Origin: an uncultured Clostridia bacterium
Lineage (GTDB): Bacteria > Bacillota > Clostridia > Christensenellales > CAG-917
Reading direction: 5' to 3'
NCBI GenBank assembly: GCA_944358385.1
Contig: CALVQW010000001.1
Coordinates: 124,001-188,000, forward strand
DNA: 64,000 bases
The notes under the pieces were generated by a model that saw only the letters and a list, made by a program, of their open reading frames with translations, was not told the origin of the DNA and did no database searches. A program made the position numbers and the translations under genes. Below are positions 25,691-34,802 of the stretch, piece by piece. Every line of letters begins with the position of its first letter. The stretch's first letter is position 1.

Positions 25691-25720
25691 GAAAAAACGG
25701 AACGCGATGCGCTCCGTTTC
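25691..25720 (-). terminator. Terminator of the 77-residue protein gene
   Basis: On the minus strand AAACGGAGCGC and GCGTTCCGTTT pair around ATC, with a T6 tail. Confidence 0.6.
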
Positions 25721-25746
25721 CTCATCCGATGTGCCGGTGCATGCGA

Positions 25747-25980
25747 TCAGGCGTTCGCCTTCTTCCATGCCTCGGCTTTGGCTTTGCTCAGCTGAGTGAG
25801 TTTCTCCGCGGTGTACTTGGACTCCGCGCCGCCGTTGGTGTAGAGGAAGTAGGTGCCGTCCTCCGCGACGTAGAGAGTCTCCTCATAGCCTGCGGGATCG
25901 CCGTACGCTCCGCTCGTGATCTTGTTGACTATCACCATCTCGACGGTGTCATAGCTCTTGCCTTTAACGGTCTTTTTCAT
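25747..25980 (-). CDS. Small conserved hypothetical protein
   Basis: A 77-residue protein. The core GYEETLYVAEDGTYFLYTNGGAESKY recalls a family of small Firmicute proteins with the pattern ETLY-x5-G-x-YFL-x4-GG-x-x-SKY, of unknown function, followed by a lysine-rich helical tail. It has an AGGAGG SD and its own terminator. It lies upstream of the Fic gene on the same strand, but the terminator between them argues against co-transcription. Confidence 0.75.
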   Translation of the reverse strand: MKKTVKGKSYDTVEMVIVNKITSGAYGDPAGYEETLYVAEDGTYFLYTNGGAESKYTAEKLTQLSKAKAEAWKKANA

Positions 25981-26436
25981 ATAAGCCTCCTATGTTGTCG
26001 TTTTGCGGGACTCCCCCGCAGGCTTGCATATTAGCACATCGCAAAGAAAAAAGCAAAGAAATGACGCTGTAAATATAGATAACCGCATTTAGAGACAATA
26101 TCCGCGCTATTTCCGCACACCTTCCACATACACGCACACCGAGTGATAAAAACGCAATTTGTCACGTCTCGTACACGAACGCCGGATAATAAAATCTGCC
26201 CGCCCGCGTACGAGCAACGCGATATAATGTCACAATGCGAGCATCGTGCGCACGCGCGTTATGTCATCATTATTATGCTTATTACGCGCGCATGCATCAT
26301 CTCACCCATTCCCGCGCATACGTGCCACCCCTACCCTTCCCGCGCATACGGGACAATCCTCCCCTGCCGCATACGAAAAAGTCGCATACGAAAAAGCCTC
26401 CGCACCTGCGGAGGCTTTCGCTTTTAAAGCTGTTTT
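25981..26436. other. Intergenic region with short repeats
   Basis: No convincing gene. It contains a 15-bp tandem repeat, GCATACGAAAAAGTC/GCC (26369-26398), repeated CGCGCATACG motifs, and the terminator of the gene at 26437. Short open frames here lack SD sequences and any coding pattern. Confidence 0.45.
26391..26419 (-). terminator. Terminator of the lipoprotein/GT-C gene
   Basis: Minus strand AAAGCCTCCGC and GCGGAGGCTTT pair around AGGT, followed by TTTTTCG. Confidence 0.75.
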
Positions 26437-28680
26437 TCAGTCCTTCTTGAACACGTCGCCTATGGAGCGGAAGGCGTCCTTGACGGCGGTGCCGAAGGGT
26501 TTGTTGAGGGGTTTGATGTCCGCCACCTTGCCCGTGTTGGTGATGTTGTACACCACATAGCTGTAATAGAGGGTGAGCAGGACGGTGAGCACGCTGAACA
26601 CGATGAAGTCCGCGCCCGTGCGCTCGAAGTCCACTATGAGACCGTCGGAGACTATGGTGGCAAAGCCGGAGTTCTTGACGATGAGTCCCACGCAGATGAA
26701 GGACAGCAGCGCGTAGCCGCCCATGATGCCGTACACGCGTTTCTCACCGGACACCATGGCGTAGATGAGTCCGAGCGCGATGGTCATGAAGAGGTAGGTG
26801 TAGGTCACTTTGAGGGTGAACACCGACACCATCGCCAGCGTGTAGGACGCAAGGAGCAGCACTTCCTGACGGTTGCGCTTCTTGAAGTACAGCGAGCAGA
26901 TGTAGACCACCAGCACCAGGATGAACACGAGGTTGAGTATGGATGCGGTGGAGTTGAAACCGCGCCCGTTGAGCGTCGCCATGCCGTAGAAGCCGAAGGC
27001 ATTGTCCACGAAGATATTGTTGTTGATCATCTGGTTTGCGATCATGCGCATACCGTAGAACGCGTTTTCGCCGAAGTGTCCCACCGCCACGGGGATGGTG
27101 AGGACGTAGGCGAGCACGAACGCGCCGATGAGTCCGAACACGATGACGGCACGGTTCTTGCCAAACTTCTTCAGATCGTCGTCATCCTTGTAGTACATAT
27201 ATCCGAGATACGTCACAGCGATGGGCGCGAGCGCGAGGGCGCGGATGTCCAGCACGGCGGCAAGAGCCATGACGACGTACATGGCGATGTACTTCTTCTC
27301 GACGAGCAACAGCACAGCCGCCACCATGAGCGCGAGAAGCAGGGACACGAAGGTGTTGCTCATGCCGCTCATTACGAGGACAACGGGCAGGACGGCGTAA
27401 ACCGCCGCGATGATGACTGCGATCTTGTCGCCCGCATACTTCCTGCCATAGAAATAGATCATGCCCACGATCGCCATATCCGCAAGCACACCCACCATCC
27501 TGATGAGGACGGAGATGCCGTCCGTGGTGAGATTCTGCCCCATTGCGCCGATGATGGCGAGGATGTACATCGTGCCGGGTGCCATGACCGTGACGTCGAT
27601 GTTTGCGAAGTCGGATGCGTTGGCATACACGTTGTTGACGCCGTTGGACGCAAGCCAGCGTGCAAGTTCCACCGTAGCATTCATCTCACCGCCGAATCCG
27701 TACATGGAAAGCAGGAAGATGAGGCGGACGAGGAAGGTGCCGAGCATGAGCATGCCCGTGATGAACAGACAGTTGGTCCACCACTTGCCGGAAGGCGTCT
27801 TGAAGATGTTTTTGGACGCGGCTTTGCCCTTCCCTTTGCCCTTGGCAGGCGCAGAGGGAGCGGGAGCATCAAACGTCGTGCCGTCAAAGTTGACGAAAAC
27901 GTCCGCTTTGGCGTACGCCTTCTTGACCAGCACATAGGCACACACCGCGAATGCCGCGGTCGCCAGCGTCAGAAAAACGACAAAAAGGGTGCCGGAGAGA
28001 TCGCGGTTGTACCTCGCGATCTGCGACATCCTGAAGTCGTACACAGTGCTGCCCTCGGGGACGGTGGAGGGATCGACACGCATCATGGACACGTTGTCGA
28101 AATACGCCCTGCCATTACACTGCTCGTCCTCCGCGCCCACGGAAAGGGCGAGAGTGAGATAGTCGGTGTTGAGGGGACGCACATAGAATGAGAGCGTCAC
28201 CCAACCGTCGGTGGTGGATTTCTGCTCCACGAAGAAGTAATCGGGGTTTTCGAGGAAGGTGACGTAGACGCCCCTGTAAGTGGAGTCGCCGCCCGCGGCA
28301 AGGGAAGGCACGCGCACATCCACGCTCACGAGATAGACGGCTTTGCGGTCCACCGCGATCTCCTGCGCGAGATACACCCAGCCGCTCCCCCCGTCCGTGG
28401 TGAGGTAGATATAACCGTTGCCGTGATCCTCATACAGGTCGCTGTCGGAGGAGACGGGCTGTCTGCCGTAAGGGGAATCGACATCCTCGTCCCATTCGCC
28501 GCCGATCGTCCAGCCGTCGAGTACCACTCCGTCGTCGGTGTTCTCATATCCGGAGAAATCGCCGTTGGAGATGAGTTCCTGATCGACGACGGTGCGTCCG
28601 TCATTGCACGCCGAAAGCACAAATAGTGCCAGTACGAGTACCAGCACTATCACGCTTATGGAAACAAGTTTTTTCTTCAT
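26437..28680 (-). CDS. Lipoprotein signal plus extracellular carbohydrate-binding-like domain fused to a GT-C-type polytopic membrane protein
   Basis: A 747-residue protein. Residues 1-25 form a lipoprotein signal peptide ending VLSAC. Residues about 35-205 look like a CBM4/9-type jelly roll (ELISNGDFSGYENTDDG... and GRAYFDNVSMMRVD). A membrane helix (about 228-252) and an Ala/Pro/Gly/Lys linker follow. The rest (about 295-725) has ten or more hydrophobic segments, with luminal-loop residues (FGGEMNATVELARWLASNG, VTVMAPGTMYILAI) like GT-C mannosyltransferases. It probably transfers sugar from a polyprenyl donor on the outer face; donor and acceptor are unknown. It is monocistronic, next to rplS by accident of position. 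Confidence 0.75.
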   Translation of the reverse strand: MKKKLVSISVIVLVLVLALFVLSACNDGRTVVDQELISNGDFSGYENTDDGVVLDGWTIGGEWDEDVDSPYGRQPVSSDSDLYEDHGNGYIYLTTDGGSGWVYLAQEIAVDRKAVYLVSVDVRVPSLAAGGDSTYRGVYVTFLENPDYFFVEQKSTTDGWVTLSFYVRPLNTDYLTLALSVGAEDEQCNGRAYFDNVSMMRVDPSTVPEGSTVYDFRMSQIARYNRDLSGTLFVVFLTLATAAFAVCAYVLVKKAYAKADVFVNFDGTTFDAPAPSAPAKGKGKGKAASKNIFKTPSGKWWTNCLFITGMLMLGTFLVRLIFLLSMYGFGGEMNATVELARWLASNGVNNVYANASDFANIDVTVMAPGTMYILAIIGAMGQNLTTDGISVLIRMVGVLADMAIVGMIYFYGRKYAGDKIAVIIAAVYAVLPVVLVMSGMSNTFVSLLLALMVAAVLLLVEKKYIAMYVVMALAAVLDIRALALAPIAVTYLGYMYYKDDDDLKKFGKNRAVIVFGLIGAFVLAYVLTIPVAVGHFGENAFYGMRMIANQMINNNIFVDNAFGFYGMATLNGRGFNSTASILNLVFILVLVVYICSLYFKKRNRQEVLLLASYTLAMVSVFTLKVTYTYLFMTIALGLIYAMVSGEKRVYGIMGGYALLSFICVGLIVKNSGFATIVSDGLIVDFERTGADFIVFSVLTVLLTLYYSYVVYNITNTGKVADIKPLNKPFGTAVKDAFRSIGDVFKKD

Positions 28681-28688
28681 TGTTTACC

Positions 28689-29030
28689 TTATCTGACTTC
28701 TTTGAGTTTCGCCGCCTTACCGGTGCGTTCGCGCAGATAGTAGAGTTTCGCGCGTCTGACCTTGCCGTGGCGCACCACTTCGATGTGGTCGATCTTGGGG
28801 GAATGCATGGGGAACGTCCTTTCCACGCCCACGCCGTAAGTCACGCGGCGGACGGTGAAGGTCTCGCGGATGCCGCCGTTCTTCTTGGCGATGACGATGC
28901 CTTCATAGGACTGCAATCTCTCGCGGTTGCCTTCGACGACTTTGACAAAAACTTTGACCTGGTCGCCGATGGCGATCTCGGGCAGATCCGTTCTCATGCC
29001 CTCTTTTTCGATGGTGTCGATGATGTTCAT
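28689..29030 (-). CDS. rplS: 50S ribosomal protein L19
   Basis: A 113-residue protein at the 30S/50S interface. Diagnostic stretches: [73 protein letters not shown] and the tail [20 protein letters not shown]. In Bacillus, rplS lies between trmD and rbgA; here it stands apart after yraN with its own promoter and leader. Confidence 0.98.
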   Translation of the reverse strand: MNIIDTIEKEGMRTDLPEIAIGDQVKVFVKVVEGNRERLQSYEGIVIAKKNGGIRETFTVRRVTYGVGVERTFPMHSPKIDHIEVVRHGKVRRAKLYYLRERTGKAAKLKEVR

Positions 29031-29039
29031 TGTTGACTG

Positions 29040-29098
29040 TCCTCCTTTTTACTAAACGTTCTTAACGGTATCCCCGCAAGCGGAACGTCCGAGTCACG
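29040..29098 (-). ncRNA. Candidate L19 leader (autoregulatory mRNA element)
   Basis: The leader between promoter and rplS contains GGACGTTCCGC, TTGCGGGGATACCGTTAAG and AACGTTTAG, allowing ACGTTC/GAACGT and CCGC/GCGG pairings. This resembles, from memory, the L19 leader family of Firmicutes. The SD AAGGAGG follows. Confidence 0.55.
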
Positions 29099-29104
29099 CG
29101 TGTT

Positions 29105-29133
29105 ATAATATCATATAATAAATTTAATCACAA
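29105..29133 (-). promoter_or_regulatory. Promoter of rplS
   Basis: Minus strand TTGTGA, 17-bp spacer, TATTAT. Confidence 0.55.
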
Positions 29134-29175
29134 GCAAAAAACGCGCCCGATTTCAATTTAATTGCGGTTTTTTGC
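29134..29175 (-). terminator. Terminator of the rbgA-rnhB-yraN end
   Basis: GCAAAAAAC and GTTTTTTGC pair around an AT-rich loop on the minus strand, immediately after yraN and before the rplS promoter. Confidence 0.45.
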
Positions 29176-29199
29176 ACTTTTTTGGGTTTATGAGCGGTC

Positions 29200-29553
29200 T
29201 CACCGCGCAGTGTCCGCGTCGAACGCGCCTTTGATGTGCCGCACCCGTCCGTCCGTGACCTCAATGACGTCGAAACGCACGTTCACGCCGAAAAGACCTT
29301 TCTCGGCTATATACGCTTTCGCCGCCCTGACGTAACGGCGCATCTGCTCCGCACCGACGTGTTCCGCGGGACGCACCCCGAAAAACGTCGATGACTTCAC
29401 TTCCGCAAAGACGAGTTCCCCGCCGTCCGCGGCAATGATGTCAGTCTCCACTCCCGCACACTTGCGGTTGCGCTCCAAGATGACAAAGCCCTCTCTTTCG
29501 AGATGCTCCGCCGCCAGCTGTTCCGCAATGTTGCCGCCCGCCTTCCTATTCAT
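29200..29553 (-). CDS. yraN: YraN family (UPF0102) endonuclease-like protein
   Basis: A 117-residue protein of the restriction-endonuclease fold. It shows GNIAEQLAAEHLEREGFVILERN, then GVETDIIAADGGELVFAEVKSS, containing the E-D-ExK nuclease-like residues. Its role is unknown, perhaps in recombination or repair. The ATG at 29553 overlaps the rnhB stop by 8 bp. The trmD-rbgA-rnhB-yraN string is standard in Clostridia. Confidence 0.92.
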   Translation of the reverse strand: MNRKAGGNIAEQLAAEHLEREGFVILERNRKCAGVETDIIAADGGELVFAEVKSSTFFGVRPAEHVGAEQMRRYVRAAKAYIAEKGLFGVNVRFDVIEVTDGRVRHIKGAFDADTAR

Positions 29554-30169
29554 CGGTTTCAACGAAATGCCCTATGAAAGAGCGGCGGTGTATGGGTGTG
29601 GGACCGAGTTCTTTGAGTGCCGCAATGTGTTGCGCCGTGCCGTAGCCGACATTGTTTGCAAAGCCGTAGCCCGGATATCTCTCGTCCATCTCCAGCATGA
29701 AAGCGTCCCTCTCCGTCTTGGCGAGTATGGACGCGGCGGCGATGGAGTAGCTGAGCGCGTCGCCGTGCACTATGCCGAAGGTGCGCACGGGGATATCGAG
29801 TTTAAGTGCGTCCACGATGACGACATCGGGAGTGACGGCAAGTTTCATCACCGCCTCCGCCATGCAGGCTTTGGTGGCGGTAAGGATGTTCATCTCGTCT
29901 ATCCTGCTGTTGTCATAGGAGACCACCGACCACGCGATCGCACGGCTCTTTATCTCCTCCGCCAGCCTCTCGCGCTTTTTCTTAGCCACTTTTTTGCTGT
30001 CGTTGACGCCCTCTATCAGCGCGTCGAGAGGCATGATGACCGCGGCGCAGGTGACGGGACCGGCAAGCGGACCTCTGCCCACTTCGTCCACTCCGCATAT
30101 GAGACGACACCCCTCTTTCATGAGCATTTCTTCATATTGCATGAGATCACTTGCCCGCACCATAAGCAC
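29546..30169 (-). CDS. rnhB: Ribonuclease HII
   Basis: A 207-residue enzyme that removes single ribonucleotides and RNA primers from RNA-DNA hybrids. The active-site motif ICGVDEVGRGPLAGPV carries the Asp-Glu pair. VIVDALKL supplies another acidic residue, and SYSIAAASILAKTERD is the family signature. The GTG at 30169 has an AGAGG SD; an ATG six bases in is possible. It lies 1 bp after the rbgA stop. Confidence 0.97.
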   Translation of the reverse strand: MLMVRASDLMQYEEMLMKEGCRLICGVDEVGRGPLAGPVTCAAVIMPLDALIEGVNDSKKVAKKKRERLAEEIKSRAIAWSVVSYDNSRIDEMNILTATKACMAEAVMKLAVTPDVVIVDALKLDIPVRTFGIVHGDALSYSIAAASILAKTERDAFMLEMDERYPGYGFANNVGYGTAQHIAALKELGPTPIHRRSFIGHFVETDE

Positions 30170-30170
30170 T

Positions 30171-31037
30171 TTATCCTCTCTTTTTCAACACTAAACCCTG
30201 CTTTTTGGGCTTTTCCAGCATGATCTTCCCCAGCCTGCCCTTTCTGAAATCGTCCATTATGCACTTGGCGGTGCGCTCATAGTCTGGTTCTCCGCCCCGC
30301 ACCTTAAAGCCTCTCGCCGCGGCGATCGCGTCAAAGAGAGCGAGAGTGTCGTCGGGGAGAGAGTCAAGGGAATAGCGCGCGGCGATAAGACCGCCGTACT
30401 CCTCTCTCACCTCGTCCAGAAACGCGTAGGCGATCTCTCCCGCATCCAGCACCTCATCGCGGATGCTGCCGATGTAGGCAAGGTGTTTCGCCACGCTCTC
30501 GTCCTCGAACTTGCCCCACAATGTGCCGGGGGTGTCAAGAAGATCCACGCCGTCAATGCTCATCCACTGCTTGCCGCGGGTGACTCCGGGACGATCGCCC
30601 GTCACCGCGCCCGCGCGCTTGCACATCGCGTTGATGACCGTGGATTTCCCGGAATTGGGCACGCCCACCACAATCGCCCGCACGGAGACGTTGGCTCCCC
30701 TCTCGCCGAATTTTGCTATCTTGTCGGCGGCGATGCGTTTGAGTCCCGCTACGATGGCGGAACAGTCTCCCGACGTCCCCACCGCTTTGACGTAGCGTTT
30801 GCCTTCGCTCCCGAACTCGGCGCACCATGTGGCAAGATCGCTCTCCTCCACAAGGTCGCACTTGTTGAAAACGTAAAGCACGCGCTTGCCCGCTATGAGT
30901 TTGTCGAAAAGTGGGTTATTGGAGCTGAACACCGCGCGGGAATCTATGACGTATATGAGAGCGTCCACAAGACGGAGATTCTCCTCCATCATGCGGATGG
31001 CTTTGGTCATATGTCCGGGAAACCATTGGATGTTCAT
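30171..31037 (-). CDS. rbgA: Ribosome biogenesis GTPase RbgA (YlqF)
   Basis: A 288-residue circularly permuted GTPase required for late 50S assembly. The motif order is G4 (NKCDL), then G1 (GVPNSGKST), then G3 (DTPG), as expected. It begins MNIQWFPGHMTKAIRMM, a hallmark of the family. The C-terminal RNA-binding region includes DFRKGRLGKIMLEKP. Confidence 0.97.
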   Translation of the reverse strand: MNIQWFPGHMTKAIRMMEENLRLVDALIYVIDSRAVFSSNNPLFDKLIAGKRVLYVFNKCDLVEESDLATWCAEFGSEGKRYVKAVGTSGDCSAIVAGLKRIAADKIAKFGERGANVSVRAIVVGVPNSGKSTVINAMCKRAGAVTGDRPGVTRGKQWMSIDGVDLLDTPGTLWGKFEDESVAKHLAYIGSIRDEVLDAGEIAYAFLDEVREEYGGLIAARYSLDSLPDDTLALFDAIAAARGFKVRGGEPDYERTAKCIMDDFRKGRLGKIMLEKPKKQGLVLKKRG

Positions 31038-31055
31038 ATCTTTTCTCCGTCCGGA

Positions 31056-31084
31056 CGAAAAAAGTTGCCCGGCAACATTTTTGC
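31056..31084 (-). terminator. Possible terminator between trmD and rbgA
   Basis: Minus strand GTTGC-CGG-GCAAC followed by TTTTTT and preceded by an A run. It lies in the 139-bp trmD-rbgA gap, so it may reduce rather than stop read-through; no clear promoter follows it. Confidence 0.4.
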
Positions 31085-31176
31085 CGCACTCACTTCCTTG
31101 TGTTCCGCGCGCGGGACTCGCCGCACCGCGTCACAGCGGTCGCTTGTCCGCCGCGCCGCGTTTTCCGCCCGTTGCG

Positions 31177-31848
31177 TTATTTGTCCAGAAGGTCGGGGCG
31201 ACGTTCTCTTGTGATCTCCAACGCCTTTTTCGCCCGCCAGGCGTCCACTTCGCCGTGATTGCCGCTCACCAGCACGTCGGGGACGGCAAGCCCGCGGTAG
31301 ACCTGCGGACGGGTATATTGCGGATATTCCAGCAGTCCGGAAGAAAAACTCTCCTCCACCGTGCTTTCCGCACTGCCCAACACCCCTTCGATGTAGCGGG
31401 AGACCGCGTTCATCACCACGAGTGCGGGAAGTTCCCCCGATGTCAGCACATAGTCGCCTATGGAGATCTCGCGGTCGATGCAAAGCTCTATCGCCCTCTC
31501 GTCCACGCCCTCGTAGCCGCCACAAAGGAAGAGTATCTCCTCGCAGCCCGAAAGTTCCTTAGCCATGGCTTGTCTGAAAGGTTCGCCTTTGGGGGAAAGA
31601 TAGACGCGCAGAGCTTTGTGGTCGGGATCGGTGGCTTCCACCGCTCTCACGATGGGATCGGGAGTCATCACCATGCCCGCGCCGCCGCCGTAGGGATAGT
31701 CGTCGGTCTTGTGGTGCTTGTCAAGGGAAAAATCGCGGATGTTGACCACGTTGACCTCAAACCTGCCCTCCTTTGCCGCGCGCCCCAGTATGCCCAGACC
31801 GAGGATGTCGAAATATTCGGGAAATATGGTGAGAAAATGGAATTTCAT
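31177..31848 (-). CDS. trmD: tRNA (guanine-N1)-methyltransferase TrmD
   Basis: A 223-residue SPOUT enzyme that methylates G37 of tRNAs to prevent frameshifting. Visible: MKFHFLTIFPEYFD, DDYPYGGGAGMVM (the trefoil-knot cofactor loop), LCGGYEGVDERAIE, and IGDYVLTSGELPALV. It overlaps rimM by 4 bp (ATGA). Confidence 0.98.
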   Translation of the reverse strand: MKFHFLTIFPEYFDILGLGILGRAAKEGRFEVNVVNIRDFSLDKHHKTDDYPYGGGAGMVMTPDPIVRAVEATDPDHKALRVYLSPKGEPFRQAMAKELSGCEEILFLCGGYEGVDERAIELCIDREISIGDYVLTSGELPALVVMNAVSRYIEGVLGSAESTVEESFSSGLLEYPQYTRPQVYRGLAVPDVLVSGNHGEVDAWRAKKALEITRERRPDLLDK

Positions 31849-32351
31849 GAGTTGTACACCGCAGTCCTTTCGAACATCCTTCCGTCCAGCCTGATGACTC
31901 CGTTCTCGGTGTCGATCTCCTTCACCGTCTCTTTGAGAGCGGGAAAACTCACGCTCCCCTCCGCGGTCCTTACGACATACACGTCCGCCGAGCCGTATTG
32001 CAGCACGTCCACGAGTTCCCCCACTCTCTCCCCGCCCGCGAACACGTCGCAGCAGAGAAGATCGGCAATATAATATCTGCCGTCGGGGGGAGGCGGAAGC
32101 TCCGTCCGCGCCACTTTCACATCTTTGCCGCGCAGAGTCTCCGCGCCCTCCGGGGTGTCTATGCCCGAAAGTTTGACATAGAGGAAAACGCCCTCCGAAG
32201 AGGCGTTCTCGACGCGGTAATGTGTGCCGCCGACATTCAAAGTCCTAAGCCCCGTCAGACGGGCGGTGTTGTCGGAGTAGGTCTCGATCTTGACCACCCC
32301 TTTGATGCCGCGAGGTCTCAGGACTTTGCCGATGGTGAATTCCGTTTTCAT
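31845..32351 (-). CDS. rimM: 16S rRNA processing protein RimM
   Basis: A 168-residue 30S maturation factor. The N-terminal RimM barrel begins FTIGKVLRPRGIKGVVKIETYSD, and the PRC-barrel includes YYIADLLCCDVFAGGERVGELVDVLQYGSADVYVV. It overlaps khpA and trmD by 4 bp each, giving tight coupling. Confidence 0.95.
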   Translation of the reverse strand: MKTEFTIGKVLRPRGIKGVVKIETYSDNTARLTGLRTLNVGGTHYRVENASSEGVFLYVKLSGIDTPEGAETLRGKDVKVARTELPPPPDGRYYIADLLCCDVFAGGERVGELVDVLQYGSADVYVVRTAEGSVSFPALKETVKEIDTENGVIRLDGRMFERTAVYNS

Positions 32352-32581
32352 TCGCGTTCTTCTATGACGACGTTGTAGCGCACGGAGGACTTGGCGGAAG
32401 CGGCTTTGACGAGGACGCGGATGGCGCGTGCGATCTTGCCCTGCTTACCGATGATCTTGCCGATGTCCTTCTTCGCCGCGATCACGACGATGTCGGACTC
32501 GTCGCCGTTCTCGCGGAGTTCGATGGAATAGTCTCCGTCGGGGACGAGCTTGCCGACCAGATATTCGACGAGTTCAAGCAT
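32348..32581 (-). CDS. khpA: KH-domain RNA-binding protein KhpA
   Basis: A 77-residue single KH domain with the GxxG loop in KIIGKQGKIARAIRVLVKA. KhpA pairs with KhpB/Jag in Gram-positives to bind many RNAs and affect cell division. It sits between rpsP and rimM as in Bacillus (ylqC). Confidence 0.95.
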   Translation of the reverse strand: MLELVEYLVGKLVPDGDYSIELRENGDESDIVVIAAKKDIGKIIGKQGKIARAIRVLVKAASAKSSVRYNVVIEERE

Positions 32582-32589
32582 AGTTCACC

Positions 32590-32829
32590 TTACAGAATGC
32601 CGTGTTCCTTGAAAAGGTTGCGGACGGTGTCGGTGGGCTGTGCGCCGTTGGCGAGCCACTTCTTGGCAAGCTCCGCGTCGATCTTCACGACCTTGGGATC
32701 GCTTGCGGGATCATAGATGCCGATCTGCTCGATGTACTGTCCGTCACGCGCTTTTCTGGAATCGGTGGCGACGATGCGATAGAAAGGTGCTTTCTTTGCG
32801 CCCATTCTGGTGAGTCTGAGTTTGACCAT
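32590..32829 (-). CDS. rpsP: 30S ribosomal protein S16
   Basis: A 79-residue protein from the ATG at 32829, [25 protein letters not shown]; the open frame upstream of this is non-coding. The C-terminal [15 protein letters not shown] is diagnostic. Confidence 0.97.
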   Translation of the reverse strand: MVKLRLTRMGAKKAPFYRIVATDSRKARDGQYIEQIGIYDPASDPKVVKIDAELAKKWLANGAQPTDTVRNLFKEHGIL

Positions 32830-32911
32830 TGTTTTTCTCCTTTTTGCCTTTCGGCTTATGTAAGTTTGTTGTATTCGATGTTTTATCGGCTCATTCCGCA
32901 CACATAAAGTG

Positions 32912-34249
32912 TCAGAACAGCCCTTTCATCCCTTTCATACTGCGCAGCCCTTTCATGCCGCCCTTCTGCATGCGCGCCATCATTTCGCGCGTCATCTCGA
33001 ACTGTTTGAGCAGCTGGTTCACTTCTTGTATGCTGGTGCCGCTGCCCTGCGCGATGCGCTTGCGTCGGCTGCCCTTGATGATGTCGGGGTTGCGGCGTTC
33101 CTTCACGGTCATGGACTGGATGATGACCTTTGCTTTCATCAGCTTGTCCTCGTCGATGTCCTCGCTCTTGATCTTGCCCGCCATGCCGGGGAGCATCTTC
33201 ATCATGTCGCCGATGCCGCCCATCTTCTTGACGCTTTCCAGCTGTTCGAGATAGTCCTCAAAGGTGAAGGAGCGTTCCTTGAGCTTCTTTTGCAGATTCT
33301 CCGCCTGCTCCTTGGAAAACGCCTGCTCCGCCTTTTCTATGAGGGTGAGCACGTCCCCCATGCCCAGGATGCGGCTCGCCATGCGTTCGGGGTGGAAAGG
33401 CTCCAAGTCCTCGGGTTTCTCCCCCGTGCCGCTGAACTTGATGGGTTTGCCCGTCACCGCTTTTATGGAGAGTGCCGCGCCGCCTCTGGTGTCGCCGTCC
33501 AGCTTGGTCATGATGACGCCCGTGACGTCCAAAGTCTTGTTGAAGGTGTCCGCGACCGTCACCGCGTCCTGTCCCGTCATGCTGTCCACGACAAGGAGGA
33601 TCTCGGCGGGAGAGACGGCGGCTTTGACATCCACAAGCTCCTTCATCAGGTTCTCGTCGATGTGCAGCCTGCCCGCGGTGTCGATGATGACGGTGTCGAA
33701 GCCGTTTTTGAGCGCGTAGGCGACGCCCTCTTTTGCGATCTTGACGGGGCTGATCTGTCCCATCTCGAACACTTCCGTGTTCACCTTTTTGCCCACTATG
33801 CCGAGCTGCTGTATTGCAGCGGGACGGTAGACGTCGGCGGCGACGAGCAGCACTTTCTTGCCCTGTTTTTTGAGATAAAGAGCTAGCTTGCCGCACATGG
33901 TCGTCTTGCCCGCGCCCTGCAAGCCGCACATCATATACACGGTGGGGGGACGGTCGGAGACCGCGAGTTTCTGATGCTTGCTGCCCATGAGAGCGACAAG
34001 CTCCTCATTGACGATCTTGACTATCTGCTGCGCCGGAGTGAGGGATTTCAGGATGTCCTCACCGAGAGCCTTCTCGCTCACCGAGGCGACAAACCCTTTC
34101 ACCACATTGAAGTTCACGTCCGCTTCCAGCAGCGCGACGCGGATCTCGCGCATCGCCTGTTTGATCTCCAACTCCGTGAGTTTGCCCTTGTTGCGGAGCT
34201 TGGAGAAGATGTGATTCATCTTGTCGGAAAGACTTTCAAAGACTGCCAT
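32912..34249 (-). CDS. ffh: Signal recognition particle protein Ffh
   Basis: A 445-residue SRP54 GTPase. The N domain ([18 protein letters not shown]), the G domain ([31 protein letters not shown]) and the methionine-rich M domain ([45 protein letters not shown]) are all visible. It binds the SRP RNA encoded near 62.2 kb and docks with FtsY, which lies just upstream. The ATG overlaps the ylxM stop by one base. Confidence 0.98.
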   Translation of the reverse strand: MAVFESLSDKMNHIFSKLRNKGKLTELEIKQAMREIRVALLEADVNFNVVKGFVASVSEKALGEDILKSLTPAQQIVKIVNEELVALMGSKHQKLAVSDRPPTVYMMCGLQGAGKTTMCGKLALYLKKQGKKVLLVAADVYRPAAIQQLGIVGKKVNTEVFEMGQISPVKIAKEGVAYALKNGFDTVIIDTAGRLHIDENLMKELVDVKAAVSPAEILLVVDSMTGQDAVTVADTFNKTLDVTGVIMTKLDGDTRGGAALSIKAVTGKPIKFSGTGEKPEDLEPFHPERMASRILGMGDVLTLIEKAEQAFSKEQAENLQKKLKERSFTFEDYLEQLESVKKMGGIGDMMKMLPGMAGKIKSEDIDEDKLMKAKVIIQSMTVKERRNPDIIKGSRRKRIAQGSGTSIQEVNQLLKQFEMTREMMARMQKGGMKGLRSMKGMKGLF

Positions 34250-34575
34250 TATTCCTCCACAATGCTTTCTGCGCGGGCGATGAGCGCCGCACAATCGTCC
34301 GTCCTGCCCTCTTCAAGAGCCGCTTTCGCCTCGCCGAGCAGTGCCAGCACCCGCCTGCCTCTGCCCGCAAGCCCCAGCTTCTGCTCGAATTCGGCAAGCG
34401 ACCTCTCGCCGCGCTTTATGCCGTCAAGTACGGCTTGACGTGAGACGGAAAACATCTCTGCAAGCTCACCGAGTGAGATGTCCTCGTCATAATGCAGACG
34501 CAGCCACTCATTCTGTTTCTCGGTTATGAGCGCGCCGTAGTACGCGCGCAGAGTGCTTATCTCGAATCTGTCCAT
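34249..34575 (-). CDS. ylxM: UPF0122 family HTH protein YlxM
   Basis: A 108-residue sigma-region-4-like HTH protein: YYGALITEKQNEWLRLHYDEDISLGELAEMFSVSRQAVLDGIKRGE. It is always next to ffh in Firmicutes and may modulate SRP. It heads the ffh operon behind its own promoter. Confidence 0.93.
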   Translation of the reverse strand: MDRFEISTLRAYYGALITEKQNEWLRLHYDEDISLGELAEMFSVSRQAVLDGIKRGERSLAEFEQKLGLAGRGRRVLALLGEAKAALEEGRTDDCAALIARAESIVEE

Positions 34576-34625
34576 CCCGCTCCGTCAAGGTCAACACCTT
34601 TGTAAAGGCTTACACCTTGACATAT

Positions 34626-34654
34626 ATGATATGCTTAAAAATACAAACTGTCAA
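34626..34654 (-). promoter_or_regulatory. Promoter of the ylxM-ffh-rpsP-khpA-rimM-trmD operon
   Basis: Minus strand TTGACA, 17-bp spacer, TATCAT. Confidence 0.6.
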
Positions 34655-34663
34655 GTGTTCCGC

Positions 34664-34738
34664 ACACACTTTTTCGGAGGCGTTCCGACGCACACTTTGA
34701 GCGTGCGCGCCTGAACCCGACGTATACACTGTTCGCAG
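34664..34738. repeat. Copy of a dispersed intergenic repeat
   Basis: CACACTTTTTCGGAGGCG and CGCACACTTTGAGCG resemble CACACTCATTCGGAGACG and GTACACTTAGTGCG at about 49415-49455. Confidence 0.4.
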
Positions 34739-34741
34739 CAT

Positions 34742-34786
34742 GTTTAACACAAAACCCCCGTCTCGAAACGGGGGTTTTGTTAAACT
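34742..34786 (-). terminator. Terminator of the smc-ftsY transcript
   Basis: CAAAACCCCCGT and ACGGGGGTTTTG pair around TCTCGAA or a similar short loop, with A/T flanks on both sides. Confidence 0.8.
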
Positions 34787-34802
34787 TTGCCGTAAGTGCT
34801 CG

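Noticed and set aside
26143..26560. Short overlapping frames in the 26 kb gap
   Set aside because: Several frames open by chance in His/Arg-rich translations with no SD.
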